A stretch of 64,000 bases of DNA from DATKCF01 sp035513345. GTDB lineage: Bacteria; Gemmatimonadota; Gemmatimonadetes; Longimicrobiales; RSA9. Location of the stretch: positions 97,948 through 161,947 of the forward strand of contig DATKCF010000188.1 of assembly GCA_035513345.1 (NCBI GenBank), given 5' to 3'. Shown one piece after another: positions 8,506 through 17,738 of this stretch. Under the pieces are notes generated by a model. That model did not search any database, was not told the origin of the DNA, and worked only from the letters and a program-made list of their open reading frames with translations. The position numbers were made by a program, and so were the translations under genes. The first letter of the stretch is position 1. Each line of letters starts with the position of its first letter.

Positions 8506-8862
8506 ATGGGAGAAGTCTACGTACCGGTGCTGATCCTGATGGGCCTGTCGCTGGTGAACGCCGTCGGGATCGTGGTTCTGTCGCACCTGGTGAGTCCGCT
8601 GCGCCCGACGTCGGTGAAGGCGGAGCCGTACGAGTCGGGGATGGTGGGCCTCGGGGACACGCGCGAGCGGTTTTCGGTACGGTTCTATCTGGTCGCCCTG
8701 CTGTTCATCATCTTCGATATCGAAACGATCTTCCTGATTCCATGGGGCGTACTGTTCCGCGACCTTGGACTTTTTGGATTCGTGGAGATGATGGTGTTCA
8801 TCGGGGTACTGCTGGTAGGATTCATCTACGTCTGGAAGAAGGGAGCGCTGGAATGGGAGTGA
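8506..8862 (+). CDS. nuoA: NADH-quinone oxidoreductase subunit A
   Basis: A 118-residue membrane subunit of complex I with three hydrophobic segments. The family stretch KAEPYESGMVGLGDTRERFSV is followed by the conserved LLFIIFDIETIFLIPWG. It opens a complete nuoA-N operon in the canonical order with NuoC and NuoD as separate genes. Its 3' end overlaps nuoB by 10 bases. Confidence 0.95.
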   Translation: MGEVYVPVLILMGLSLVNAVGIVVLSHLVSPLRPTSVKAEPYESGMVGLGDTRERFSVRFYLVALLFIIFDIETIFLIPWGVLFRDLGLFGFVEMMVFIGVLLVGFIYVWKKGALEWE

Positions 8863-9500
8863 GCCTGCCGACGGTACCGACCGGCGAGGCGAGTTTCCTC
8901 ACGACGCGGTTGGACGTTGTAGTGAACTGGGCGCGGCAGAACTCGATGTGGCCGATGCCGTTCGGAACGGCATGTTGCGCGATCGAGATGATGGCGACGG
9001 CTGCGACGAAGTACGATCTGGCGCGGTTCGGCATGGAACGGATGTCGTTTTCGCCTCGTCAGGCGGACCTGCTGATCTGCGCGGGTCGCGTGGCATACAA
9101 GATGGCGCCGGTGCTTCGGCGGATCTGGGACCAGATGCCGCAGCCGAAGTGGTCGATATCGATGGGGGCGTGCGCATCATCGGGTGGCGTATTCGACGTG
9201 TACTCGATGGTGCAGGGGATCGATACGATCATACCGGTGGACGTGTACGTGCCGGGCTGTCCGCCGCGGCCGGAGGGTCTGATCTACGGCATTCTGATGA
9301 TCCATGAGAAGGTGAAGGGCGAGTCGCTGGCCAACGCGGATCTACGTGAGGAGGATCCGTCGCGAGTGGGCTTACCGAATCTGGCGGCGGGCGTGATCGA
9401 TGAGCTGGCGCGACCCTACGGCAACTCGACGACGCAGAATCGCGTGAGCGGGCTCGTGGACACGGCGGCGCTATCGCGTCCATCGGACCGGAAGCCGTAG
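8853..9500 (+). CDS. nuoB: NADH-quinone oxidoreductase subunit B
   Basis: A 215-residue peripheral-arm subunit carrying cluster N2, the last iron-sulfur cluster before quinone. The four ligands lie in FGTACCAIEMM (two adjacent cysteines), MGACASSGG and YVPGCPPRPE. The ATG at 8853 begins inside nuoA. The C-terminal ~50 residues after the PRPE helix are a low-conservation tail. It is expected to act at the membrane interface with NuoD and NuoH. Confidence 0.96.
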   Translation: MGVSLPTVPTGEASFLTTRLDVVVNWARQNSMWPMPFGTACCAIEMMATAATKYDLARFGMERMSFSPRQADLLICAGRVAYKMAPVLRRIWDQMPQPKWSISMGACASSGGVFDVYSMVQGIDTIIPVDVYVPGCPPRPEGLIYGILMIHEKVKGESLANADLREEDPSRVGLPNLAAGVIDELARPYGNSTTQNRVSGLVDTAALSRPSDRKP

Positions 9501-9503
9501 GCG

Positions 9504-10193
9504 ATGGCCGACCGGAATCTGGAGGACGCGGTCGCGGGGCTGGAAGCGGGTCCGGCGTCGCCGGCGGCGGAAGAGCCGCAGTCAGGGGACTCGGCGGATG
9601 CGGCATCGCATCCGAGCGTGGCGGCGTTGCGGGCAACCTTCGGCGACGCCGTTCTGCATCATGCGATAATGGCGGGGGACGAGCACGTCGTTCGGCTGAA
9701 GCTCGATCGGGTGGTGGAGATACTCACCTGGCTGAAGGACGATCCGGCGCAACGGTATGACCTGCTGGCTGACCTGACGGCGGTCGACTGGGGTGGCGGT
9801 CGACCGCTCGATCTCGTCTATCAGTTGTGGTCGATCCCGCATCGGCGCGCACTGCGCGTGAAGGCTTCGGTTTCCAACGCGGATCCATTGGCCGATACGG
9901 TCTCGGGCCTGTGGAAGACGGCGGACTGGCTGGAACGGGAAGTCTGGGACATGTACGGCATCCGCTTCCGCGGTCATCCGGACATGCGGCGGATACTGAT
10001 GCCGGAAGGGTACGCGGAGGGTCACCCGTTACGGAAGGACTTCCCGCTGCGTGGCAGGTTCAGCCGTGCGGAGCAGACTCGCCGGGCGTTGTCGATACCG
10101 GTGGAGGAGCACTACTCGGAGCGTGAGCTTTCAGTCATCGACGAAGTACACGAGCACCATCCCGGACGGGAGCAGGGCGGGGGCGCAGGATGA
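9504..10193 (+). CDS. nuoC: NADH-quinone oxidoreductase subunit C
   Basis: A 229-residue 30-kDa-type subunit. The signature EREVWDMYGIRFRGHPDMRR and GYAEGHPLRKDFPLRGR near residues 150-190 is unmistakable. The N-terminal ~45 residues are alanine- and glutamate-rich and look disordered. It is a separate gene, not fused to nuoD as in E. coli, and overlaps nuoD by 4 bases. Confidence 0.95.
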   Translation: MADRNLEDAVAGLEAGPASPAAEEPQSGDSADAASHPSVAALRATFGDAVLHHAIMAGDEHVVRLKLDRVVEILTWLKDDPAQRYDLLADLTAVDWGGGRPLDLVYQLWSIPHRRALRVKASVSNADPLADTVSGLWKTADWLEREVWDMYGIRFRGHPDMRRILMPEGYAEGHPLRKDFPLRGRFSRAEQTRRALSIPVEEHYSERELSVIDEVHEHHPGREQGGGAG

Positions 10194-11461
10194 GTACGAA
10201 GACGGTCGAGTACCTGGTGACCCGGACGCCCGAACTGAACGCGGAGGGCAAGCCGGTGAACTTCGGGCTGCCGGCCGGTATGGAGCCGGAGCTGCAGGGC
10301 GAGCACATGCTGATCAACATCGGCCCGCAGCATCCGGCGACGCATGGCGTCCTGCGCCTGGTGCTCGAGCTGGACGGCGAAACGATCGTCAGTTGCACTC
10401 CGCACATCGGGTATCTGCACTCGAGCTTCGAGAAGCTGGGCGAGTACCGCACCTGGAATCAGATCATTCCGTTGACCGACCGCATGGACTACCTGGCGCC
10501 GTTGATCTACAACTGCGCGTACGCCATGGCGGTGGAGAAGCTGATGGGCGTCCAGGTCACGGAGCGGTGCAAGGTCGTGCGGGTGATCTGCATGGAGCTG
10601 GACCGCGTGTTCAGCCACCTGCTCTGGCTGGGCACGACCGCGATCGACATTGGAGCGTTCACGGTGTTCCTGTGGACGTTTCAGGAGCGCGAGCGGATCT
10701 ACGGCCTGCACGAAGCCCTGACGGGTGCTCGGATCACGACATCGGCGACGCGGATCGGCGGGATGATGGCGGATCTGCCGGTCGGCTGGGTGGAAGCACT
10801 GCGCAATTTCGTGGAGACGCTGCCGCAGACGCTGGACGAAGTCGAAACCCTGCTGACGAACAACCAGATCTGGATCGGCCGCAATCGCGATGTTGGCGTG
10901 ATCGGCCCGGAGGACGCTGTCAGCTGTGGTTTGACGGGGCCGAACCTGCGTGCGTCGGGCGTCGACTACGACGTGCGCAAGGACCGACCGTATTACGACT
11001 ACGAAACGTACGACTTCGATGTGCCGATCGGCGAGCACGGTGACTGCTACGACCGCTATCTGGTTCGTCTCGAGGAGATGCGCCAGAGCCTCTCGATCCT
11101 GACGCAGGCACTCGACCGTCTGCCGGGCGGGCCGATCAACGTCGATGATCCGCGTGTGATCCTGCCGGGCAAGACGGACGCGATGACGGACATGGAGTCG
11201 ATGATCCATCATTTCAAGCTCGTCATGGAGGGCGTCAAGGCGCCACAGGGCGAGAGCTGGTTCTCCGTCGAAAGCTCGAAGGGCGAGCTGGGCATGTATG
11301 TGGTGAGCGATGGCGGATCGAAGCCTGTGCGCTGGCGGGTTCGCGGACCGAGCTTCATCAACCTGTCGGCACTGTCACAGATGGTCCAGGGCAGCCTGCT
11401 GTCGGACGTCATCGCGGTGAATGCGAGTCTGGACATCGTGCTGGGCGAGATCGATCGGTGA
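10190..11461 (+). CDS. nuoD: NADH-quinone oxidoreductase subunit D
   Basis: A 423-residue 49-kDa-type subunit forming much of the quinone pocket. NIGPQHPATHGVLRLVLELD near residue 42 contains the conserved histidine that contacts the quinone head group, and HIGYLHSSFEKLGEYRTW follows. It ends in DIVLGEIDR, the standard family terminus. It is followed by a 90-base gap before nuoE, the longest gap inside the nuo operon, with no clear terminator. Confidence 0.96.
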   Translation: MSTKTVEYLVTRTPELNAEGKPVNFGLPAGMEPELQGEHMLINIGPQHPATHGVLRLVLELDGETIVSCTPHIGYLHSSFEKLGEYRTWNQIIPLTDRMDYLAPLIYNCAYAMAVEKLMGVQVTERCKVVRVICMELDRVFSHLLWLGTTAIDIGAFTVFLWTFQERERIYGLHEALTGARITTSATRIGGMMADLPVGWVEALRNFVETLPQTLDEVETLLTNNQIWIGRNRDVGVIGPEDAVSCGLTGPNLRASGVDYDVRKDRPYYDYETYDFDVPIGEHGDCYDRYLVRLEEMRQSLSILTQALDRLPGGPINVDDPRVILPGKTDAMTDMESMIHHFKLVMEGVKAPQGESWFSVESSKGELGMYVVSDGGSKPVRWRVRGPSFINLSALSQMVQGSLLSDVIAVNASLDIVLGEIDR

Positions 11462-11551
11462 GGAGAACACGTTTCTGGGGCGCGATTGCCGGCTTCCCGG
11501 GCCAGGTTCCGGGGAACGGCGGATTCGCGCTCCGTTGACGGCCAGAGGGGA

Positions 11552-12235
11552 ATGAGCGACAAGACGACACCGATTCGTGGGAATCCGGGTTGGGCGGGTG
11601 AGACAGGGGATTTCGAACACCTGACGGAAGCGGACGTTCGCGGTGTCGCCCATGTCGGCAAGCGGCCCGTGGCGGGCGGCGTGCCGGGCGCATCCTGTTC
11701 CTACCCGTTTCAGCTGGCGGACAAGCATCCGGATGCGGTCCTGTTCGAGGGGCCGTATGCGGAGCGACTCGAAAAGATGCGTTCGCGCTATCCGACGAGC
11801 CGTGGCGCGCTGCTTCCGGTGCTCAATCTTGCGCAGGAGGTGCGCGGGCATCTGTCGCCGGAGGCAATGGCCAGTGTCGCCGAGGTGCTGGACCTGCCAC
11901 CGGCACTCGTGCGAGGCGTGGCCACCTTCTACACGATGTACAACAAGCGCGCCGTCGGCCGGTACCTGATACAGGTCTGCACCAATGTTTCGTGCAACCT
12001 GTGCGGCGCCGACGACGTGGTCGCGGCTTTCCTCGAGGCGACGGGATGCGAGCCGGGCGAGATCTCCGGTGACGGGCTTTTCACCGTGATCGAAGCCGAG
12101 TGCCTGGGCGCCTGCGGGTTTCCGACGGCCGTGCAGATCAACGAACGGTATTTCGAGAATGTGAGCGCCGGGGATGTGCCGGACATCCTGGACCGGCTGC
12201 GACACGAAGCCGCAATCGCGCCCGGGGCGGGCTGA
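11552..12235 (+). CDS. nuoE: NADH-quinone oxidoreductase subunit E
   Basis: A 227-residue [2Fe-2S] subunit (cluster N1a). The four ligands are in CTNVSC and ECLGACGF. The ATG at 11552 is chosen because GAGGGG lies just upstream; an upstream in-frame TTG at 11486 has no such site. The first ~65 residues precede the usual thioredoxin-like fold and are unusually long. It overlaps nuoF by one base. Confidence 0.94.
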   Translation: MSDKTTPIRGNPGWAGETGDFEHLTEADVRGVAHVGKRPVAGGVPGASCSYPFQLADKHPDAVLFEGPYAERLEKMRSRYPTSRGALLPVLNLAQEVRGHLSPEAMASVAEVLDLPPALVRGVATFYTMYNKRAVGRYLIQVCTNVSCNLCGADDVVAAFLEATGCEPGEISGDGLFTVIEAECLGACGFPTAVQINERYFENVSAGDVPDILDRLRHEAAIAPGAG

Positions 12236-13530
12236 TGGCATATCCGTACGCGCACGAGAAGGAGACGAGGGTTCTGACCGCGCATTTCGGCGAGCCGGAT
12301 GCGCGCACGCTCGAGGGCTGGACGAAGCGCGGCGGCTACGCGGCGCTGCGCAAGGCGCTCGACATGAGTCCGGATGACGTCATCGAAGTGGTCAAGAGCA
12401 GCGGCCTGCGCGGCCGCGGTGGCGCCGGTTTCCCGACCGGCGTGAAATGGTCCTTCATGCCGAAGGGCGATGCACGCAAGCCGCACTATCTTCTGATCAA
12501 CGCGGACGAATCCGAACCGGGTGCGTTCAAGGACCGCGAGTTGTGCCGCTGGACGCCGCACCAGATGCTCGAGGGTGCCCTGATCGGCGCCTGGGCGATC
12601 GGCGCAGCCCACGTATACGTCTACATGCGCGGCGAGTTCTTCGAGCCGGCCCAGATCGTGGCGAAGGCGATCGAGGAGATCTACGCGGCACGCATTGCGG
12701 GCCCGGACATCATGGGTTCCGGCGTCAGCATCGACGTGACGCTTCACCTTGGAGCGGGCGCATACATCTGCGGCGAAGAGACGGCGCTGATGAACTCGCT
12801 CGAGGGACGGCGGGGGCAGCCGCGCATCAAGCCACCGTTTCCCGCGGCCGCCGGCGCATTCGGCCAGCCCACAACGATCAACAATGTCGAAACGCTGTGC
12901 GCCGTGCCTCACATCGTGTCTCGTGGCGGCGACTGGTACCGCTCGTTCGGCACCGAGAAGAGTCCGGGCACCAAGCTGTTCAACATGTCCGGACACCTTG
13001 TGCGCCGCGGCAATTTCGAGTTCCCGCTCGGCTTCAGCCTCAGGGAGTTGATCTACGACGTCTGTGGCGGCATCCGCGATGGCCGCACGTTGAAGGCCGT
13101 GATTCCGGGCGGCAGTTCGGTTCCGATCCTTCACGCCGACGAGATCGACATTGCGCTCGACTACGAGAGTGTGGCCCGAGCCGGCACGATGCTTGGCACC
13201 GCATCCGTGATCGTGATGGATGACAGGACCAATATGGTGAAACAGGTCCGCCGCATCGTCGAGTTCTACGCCCACGAATCGTGCGGCCAGTGCACGCCGT
13301 GCCGTGAAGGTACGTCGTGGCTCGCCCGCATCCTCCGGCGCATCGAGACCGGTCACGGCCGGCCGGACGACATCGAGACGCTCATCAGTCTCGGACGGAA
13401 CATGGTGGGCACGACGATCTGCGTGCTCAGCGATTCGGCGGCCGCGCCCATCCTTAGTTCGATCGAGAAGTTCAGGGATGAGTACGATGCGCTGATCGGC
13501 ACGGCCGAGCCGGCGGCCGCGGCCGTCTGA
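12235..13530 (+). CDS. nuoF: NADH-quinone oxidoreductase subunit F
   Basis: A 431-residue subunit that binds NADH, FMN and cluster N3. GLRGRGGAGFPTGVKWSF near residue 60 is the FMN/NADH loop, GAGAYICGEETALMNSLEG follows, and ESCGQCTPCREGT near residue 350 gives three [4Fe-4S] ligands. It forms the NADH dehydrogenase tip with NuoE and NuoG. Normal length and all key residues are present. Confidence 0.97.
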   Translation: MAYPYAHEKETRVLTAHFGEPDARTLEGWTKRGGYAALRKALDMSPDDVIEVVKSSGLRGRGGAGFPTGVKWSFMPKGDARKPHYLLINADESEPGAFKDRELCRWTPHQMLEGALIGAWAIGAAHVYVYMRGEFFEPAQIVAKAIEEIYAARIAGPDIMGSGVSIDVTLHLGAGAYICGEETALMNSLEGRRGQPRIKPPFPAAAGAFGQPTTINNVETLCAVPHIVSRGGDWYRSFGTEKSPGTKLFNMSGHLVRRGNFEFPLGFSLRELIYDVCGGIRDGRTLKAVIPGGSSVPILHADEIDIALDYESVARAGTMLGTASVIVMDDRTNMVKQVRRIVEFYAHESCGQCTPCREGTSWLARILRRIETGHGRPDDIETLISLGRNMVGTTICVLSDSAAAPILSSIEKFRDEYDALIGTAEPAAAAV

Positions 13531-13537
13531 ACCGCAT

Positions 13538-15151
13538 ATGAAGACGAGCGAGATGGAAACCGTCAACTGCACGATCAACGGAACGAGCGTCGAAGTCTCG
13601 AAGGGCACGCGGATCATCGAGGCTGCCGAGCACGCCGGGATCGGCATCGCGCACTATTGCTACCACGCCGGCCTGTCCGCGCCGGCGATGTGCCGGATGT
13701 GTCTCGTGGAGGTCGAGGGCGCGCCGAAGCTCGTGCCCGCCTGCGTCACGACCGTCGGTCCGGACCAGGTCATTCACACGGAGAGCGAGAAGGCCCGCGA
13801 GGCGCGCCGCGGCACGCTCGAGTTCTATCTGGCCAATCACCCGCTGGACTGTCCGATCTGCGACAAGTCCGGTGAGTGCAGATTGCAGGACTTCGTGCAC
13901 GCGGAAGGACGCAAGCACGGTCGCTCGATCGAACCGAAACGCGTGCTTGGCCAGGACGACTTCGGCGGGGATATCCTCTACGATGGCGACCGTTGCATCA
14001 TGTGCACACGCTGCGTCCGCTTCACGCGTGAGATCTCGCAGTCGAGTGCTCTCGACGTCGTTCAGCGTGGCAGTCGATCCGTGATCGATACGTTCTTCGA
14101 CCACGGCACGGAGGGCGATCCGTTCGCCGGCAACGTCGTCGACATCTGTCCGGTCGGCGCACTCCTGTCCAAGGATTTCCTGCACAAGGCGAGGGTATGG
14201 GACCTCGACCACACTCCGTCGGTGTGCACCAGCTGTTCGCAGGGCTGCAACATCCGGATCGACTCGCGCGACAACCTGGTGGCGCGCCTGAAGCCGCGCA
14301 CGAACCCGGACGTCAACTCGTGGTGGATGTGTGACTACGGCAGGCTCCGCTACGAGTGGATGAACGCGCCCGATCGACTCGACCAGCCGCTGGTCCACAC
14401 CGATGCGGCGCAACTCGTGCCCGTCACGTGGAAGGCTGCGGCGCTTGATCTGGTCGATCGGCTCGGAGCGGCAGACAGCCCGGGCGTGGTGCTGATCGGG
14501 TCGCCGTTCCTGTCCAACGAGGACAACGGCCTCCTGCTGCAGGTCGCGAAGGCGTTGGGCGAGACCGACGCGATCTACCGGTCACCGCGGACGGATGACG
14601 AGGTGGTGTGCCCGGGATTCCCGAAGCTAGCCCGACGGCGCGACCTCGCCGCGAACGGGCGTGGGCTCGATGCGCTCGGGTTCCGTCGCGTCGGCAACGA
14701 CACCGCGACCGGTGGTCTGCCGGACGTGGCCGGCCGGATCCTGATCGTTGCCGGTGATCCGCTGGCCGATGCGCCCGCGGACTACGGTGCGGATGCCCTG
14801 GTGTTCGTTGCCCTGGCGCACCACCGTACGCCGGCGCTCGCCGCCGCGAGCATGGTGCTGCCAATCACGACGCATGCCGAAAGCGATGGCACGTTCACTA
14901 ACTTCGAGGGCCGCGTGCAGCGGTTCTGGCCGGCTCTCGACGCGCCGGCCGGAGCGCGCCCGGCCTGGCAGGTCGCCGGTGTTCTGCTGGCCGGACTCGG
15001 AGCGGGGCAGGCACCGCCGGATGCGGGGCGTGCGTTCCTGATGCTCGCCCGGCTGAACGATGGCTTCGAACACCTGTCTTACGAGGTAATCGGTACTCAT
15101 GGCGAGTTGCTCCGCGTGCCGGCGCTCATCGACACGGCGGACGGCGACTGA
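13538..15151 (+). CDS. nuoG: NADH-quinone oxidoreductase subunit G (short form)
   Basis: A 537-residue large iron-sulfur subunit. The [2Fe-2S] ligands HYCYHAG, CRMC and VPAC are at the N-terminus. HPLDCPICDKSGEC gives the His-ligated N5 cluster, CIMCTRCVRFTRE and CPVGAL follow, and CTSCSQGCNIRID is an additional [4Fe-4S]_MopB motif. The C-terminal molybdopterin-oxidoreductase-like region is only about 280 residues, so the protein is much shorter than E. coli NuoG (~900). The electron path is intact; the missing part is non-catalytic in complex I. Confidence 0.93.
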   Translation: MKTSEMETVNCTINGTSVEVSKGTRIIEAAEHAGIGIAHYCYHAGLSAPAMCRMCLVEVEGAPKLVPACVTTVGPDQVIHTESEKAREARRGTLEFYLANHPLDCPICDKSGECRLQDFVHAEGRKHGRSIEPKRVLGQDDFGGDILYDGDRCIMCTRCVRFTREISQSSALDVVQRGSRSVIDTFFDHGTEGDPFAGNVVDICPVGALLSKDFLHKARVWDLDHTPSVCTSCSQGCNIRIDSRDNLVARLKPRTNPDVNSWWMCDYGRLRYEWMNAPDRLDQPLVHTDAAQLVPVTWKAAALDLVDRLGAADSPGVVLIGSPFLSNEDNGLLLQVAKALGETDAIYRSPRTDDEVVCPGFPKLARRRDLAANGRGLDALGFRRVGNDTATGGLPDVAGRILIVAGDPLADAPADYGADALVFVALAHHRTPALAAASMVLPITTHAESDGTFTNFEGRVQRFWPALDAPAGARPAWQVAGVLLAGLGAGQAPPDAGRAFLMLARLNDGFEHLSYEVIGTHGELLRVPALIDTADGD

Positions 15152-16434
15152 TGCACGATATCGGGGCTCTCGGACCAGGCGCGTTCCTCATCATCAGTAC
15201 GATCAAGGTCGTCGGCGCGTTCACCGTGGTGATGGTGACTGTGGCCATGCTGACGCTGGCGGAACGGCGGGTCTCGGCGTGGATCCAGGACCGGCTCGGC
15301 CCGAATCGCGTGGGACCCGGCGGGCTGCTTCAGCCGATCGCCGATGGGCTCAAGAACCTGATGAAGGAGGAGACGTCGCCGGGCCAGGCATCGAAGCTGC
15401 TCTTCGTGCTCGCTCCAATGATGGCGATCGCGCCGGCGCTCGTCGTTTTTGCGGTTGTCCCGTTCGCCGCACCGCTGCCGACGCCGTGGGGCCTGGTGGA
15501 CATGATCATTGCGGACCTGCCGATCGGCATCCTGTTCGTTCTGGCGTTGAGCAGCCTGGGCATCTATGGCATCGTGATGGCCGGGTGGGCGTCGAACAAC
15601 AAGTACTCGTTCCTGGGCGCGCTGCGCGCGAGCGCGCAGATGGTCAGCTACGAGGTCGGACTCGGCATGAGCCTGATCCCCGTGTTCATGCTGGCCGGCA
15701 ACGTGACGCTCACGCACATCGTCTGGTTGCAGCAGGAGGAGCTCGGGCTGTGGCTGGCCCTGCCGCTGAGCCTTTCGTTCGTTCTCTTCGTCATCTCGGC
15801 CATGGCCGAAACGAACCGGCTTCCGTTCGATGTAGCGGAGGCCGAGTCCGAGCTCGTTACCGGCTACCACACGGAGTATTCGTCGATGAAGTTCAGCATG
15901 TTCTTCATTGCCGAGTACGCGCACGTGCTGACCGTGTCCGCCCTGATGGCGACGCTGTTCTTCGGTGGCTGGGACATTCCGTTCTGGACCGGCGACGACA
16001 TGCGCGTGGTCGCGCCCGGAGTGGTCCAGGGCGCCACGCCGGCTGTCTGGAAGACGATACTCACGTTCTTGATGTTCACACTGAAGACGCTGTTCTTCTG
16101 CTTCATGTTCATCTGGATCCGCTGGACGGTACCGCGATTCCGGTACGACCAGATCATGCACCTGGGCTGGAAGGTCATGCTGCCCACGGCGCTGGCCTAC
16201 ATCACGCTGAACGGTGCGGCGATCCTCGTCCTCGATTCGATCGGCATGGCGTTCGGCACGATGTACGGACTGATTCTGACGGTCGTGAACGGACTCTCGA
16301 CTGTGGTATTCTACGTGTGGGTCGACCGGGACCGTGTGATTGGAGCCCCCGCCGGCCGGTCCGCGGGAATGCCGCGCGGTGTGAGCATGAAGCGGATCGA
16401 CGCGCGGAACGTGGAAAGGGCAGGGGAGGTCTGA
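15151..16434 (+). CDS. nuoH: NADH-quinone oxidoreductase subunit H
   Basis: A 427-residue multispanning subunit linking quinone chemistry to proton pumping. AERRVSAWIQDRLGPNRVGPGG near residue 30 and AMAETNRLPFDVAEAESELVTGYHTEYSSMKF near residue 215 (key residues E and D in ETNRLPFD and AEAESELV) are the conserved quinone-access loops. It is about 90 residues longer than E. coli NuoH, mainly through a periplasmic loop and a ~35-residue charged C-terminal tail. It overlaps nuoG and nuoI by one base each. Confidence 0.95.
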   Translation: MHDIGALGPGAFLIISTIKVVGAFTVVMVTVAMLTLAERRVSAWIQDRLGPNRVGPGGLLQPIADGLKNLMKEETSPGQASKLLFVLAPMMAIAPALVVFAVVPFAAPLPTPWGLVDMIIADLPIGILFVLALSSLGIYGIVMAGWASNNKYSFLGALRASAQMVSYEVGLGMSLIPVFMLAGNVTLTHIVWLQQEELGLWLALPLSLSFVLFVISAMAETNRLPFDVAEAESELVTGYHTEYSSMKFSMFFIAEYAHVLTVSALMATLFFGGWDIPFWTGDDMRVVAPGVVQGATPAVWKTILTFLMFTLKTLFFCFMFIWIRWTVPRFRYDQIMHLGWKVMLPTALAYITLNGAAILVLDSIGMAFGTMYGLILTVVNGLSTVVFYVWVDRDRVIGAPAGRSAGMPRGVSMKRIDARNVERAGEV

Positions 16435-16931
16435 TGGCGATCGGCGTCAGAACGGTGAGACGGCCTGATGCGAACACGTCCTACCTGCGCGCGTCCCTGC
16501 GCGGTATGGCGTTGACGTTCCGGCACTTGATCCGTCCACAGAAGAAGGTGCTCGAGTATCCGGACGAGAAGGCCGAGCTCTCGGGCCGCTGGCGGGGCAC
16601 ACATCGCATGGCGGTCCATGCGGACGGCCGGCCGAAGTGTGTTGCGTGCGGGCTCTGTCCGACCATCTGCCCCGCGAACTGCATCAGGCTGGTGCCCGGC
16701 GAAGACGATCAGGGCAACCGGTACCCGGTGGTCTACGAGATTGATGAGTTCCGCTGCATTTTCTGTGGCATGTGCCAGGAGGTCTGCCCCGTCGAAGCGA
16801 TCCACGTGGGCAGGGACTACGAGAATGCTGAGTACACCCGGTCCCGTTTCGTCTACGATCTGGACCGCCTGATGGCCCAGGATCACCCAGTTACGGACTT
16901 GTGGGACCCGGAGGATCCACTCGGCCAATGA
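16434..16931 (+). CDS. nuoI: NADH-quinone oxidoreductase subunit I
   Basis: A 165-residue 8Fe ferredoxin-like subunit (clusters N6a and N6b). The two motifs are CVACGLCPTICPANC and CIFCGMCQEVCPVEA. The N-terminal ~25 residues extend beyond the usual LRGMALTFRHLIRP helix. The start ATG overlaps the nuoH stop and the stop overlaps nuoJ (ATGA). Confidence 0.95.
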   Translation: MAIGVRTVRRPDANTSYLRASLRGMALTFRHLIRPQKKVLEYPDEKAELSGRWRGTHRMAVHADGRPKCVACGLCPTICPANCIRLVPGEDDQGNRYPVVYEIDEFRCIFCGMCQEVCPVEAIHVGRDYENAEYTRSRFVYDLDRLMAQDHPVTDLWDPEDPLGQ

Positions 16932-17443
16932 GTCACCTTCTCTGGTGGGTCTTCGCTTCTATCGCGATAGGCGGCGCGATCGGCACGGTCACGAGACGAA
17001 GCCCGATTGCCAGCCTGCTGTTCCTGGTCGTGAGCCTCTTCTCGGTGGCCGCGATCTACGTGATCCTGGGCGCGCATTTCATCGCGGCCGTGCAGGTGAT
17101 CGTCTATGCGGGCGCCATCCTGGTCCTGTTCCTGTTCGTGATCATGCTGCTCAACCTGGGCCACGACTATCGGTCCGACATACGGGGTGGCGTCTGGATC
17201 GTCGCAGGTTCCGCGGCCGCCGGCGTGGTCGGCTGGGCTATTGCCCGCTCCGTCATGGTGCCCGGCAGCACCGCTCAGTTGGGCGGCCGTGAATCGATCG
17301 AAGCGGCGGTGCAGGAGATGAACGCGGTCGGTGCGATCGCCGACACGCTGTTCCGCGACTTCGTGGTCGCTTTCGAGCTGACGTCTCTGCTTCTTCTCGT
17401 CGCCATCGTCGGTGCCGTGCTGCTCGCGAAGAGGAGGGTGTGA
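16928..17443 (+). CDS. nuoJ: NADH-quinone oxidoreductase subunit J
   Basis: A 171-residue membrane subunit with five hydrophobic segments. LGAHFIAAVQVIVYAGAILVLFLFVIMLLN contains the conserved pi-bulge helix region (key VYAGA). ATG at 16928 gives the usual short N-terminus; the overlap with nuoI is 4 bases. Confidence 0.94.
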   Translation: MSHLLWWVFASIAIGGAIGTVTRRSPIASLLFLVVSLFSVAAIYVILGAHFIAAVQVIVYAGAILVLFLFVIMLLNLGHDYRSDIRGGVWIVAGSAAAGVVGWAIARSVMVPGSTAQLGGRESIEAAVQEMNAVGAIADTLFRDFVVAFELTSLLLLVAIVGAVLLAKRRV

Positions 17444-17736
17444 TGCTCACCGAATCGCTCGTGCTGGCGTCCATCCTGTTCGCGATCGGTGTGGCCGGCG
17501 TGCTGTTCCGCCGGAACGCGATCATCCTGTTTCTGTGCATCGAGTTGATGCTGAACGCGGTGAACCTGATGTTCGTCGCGTTCTCGAATGCGATCGGGAT
17601 CGAGGGCCAGGTGTTCGTCTTCTTCGTCATGACCGTAGCCGCGGCCGAAGCCGCAGTGGGGCTCGCGATCATCATCTCGATTTTCCGGCTTCGTGAGACG
17701 GTCGACATGAAGGACTTCAACCTCCTGCGCTGGTAA
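17443..17736 (+). CDS. nuoK: NADH-quinone oxidoreductase subunit K
   Basis: A 97-residue subunit with three helices. The pump residues lie in LFLCIELMLNAVNLMFV and VAAAEAAVGLAIIISIF, with the two conserved membrane glutamates. ATG 17443 is preferred over GTG 17440 because GAGGAGGG at 17431-17438 is then correctly spaced. Confidence 0.95.
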   Translation: MLTESLVLASILFAIGVAGVLFRRNAIILFLCIELMLNAVNLMFVAFSNAIGIEGQVFVFFVMTVAAAEAAVGLAIIISIFRLRETVDMKDFNLLRW

Positions 17737-17738
17737 CA

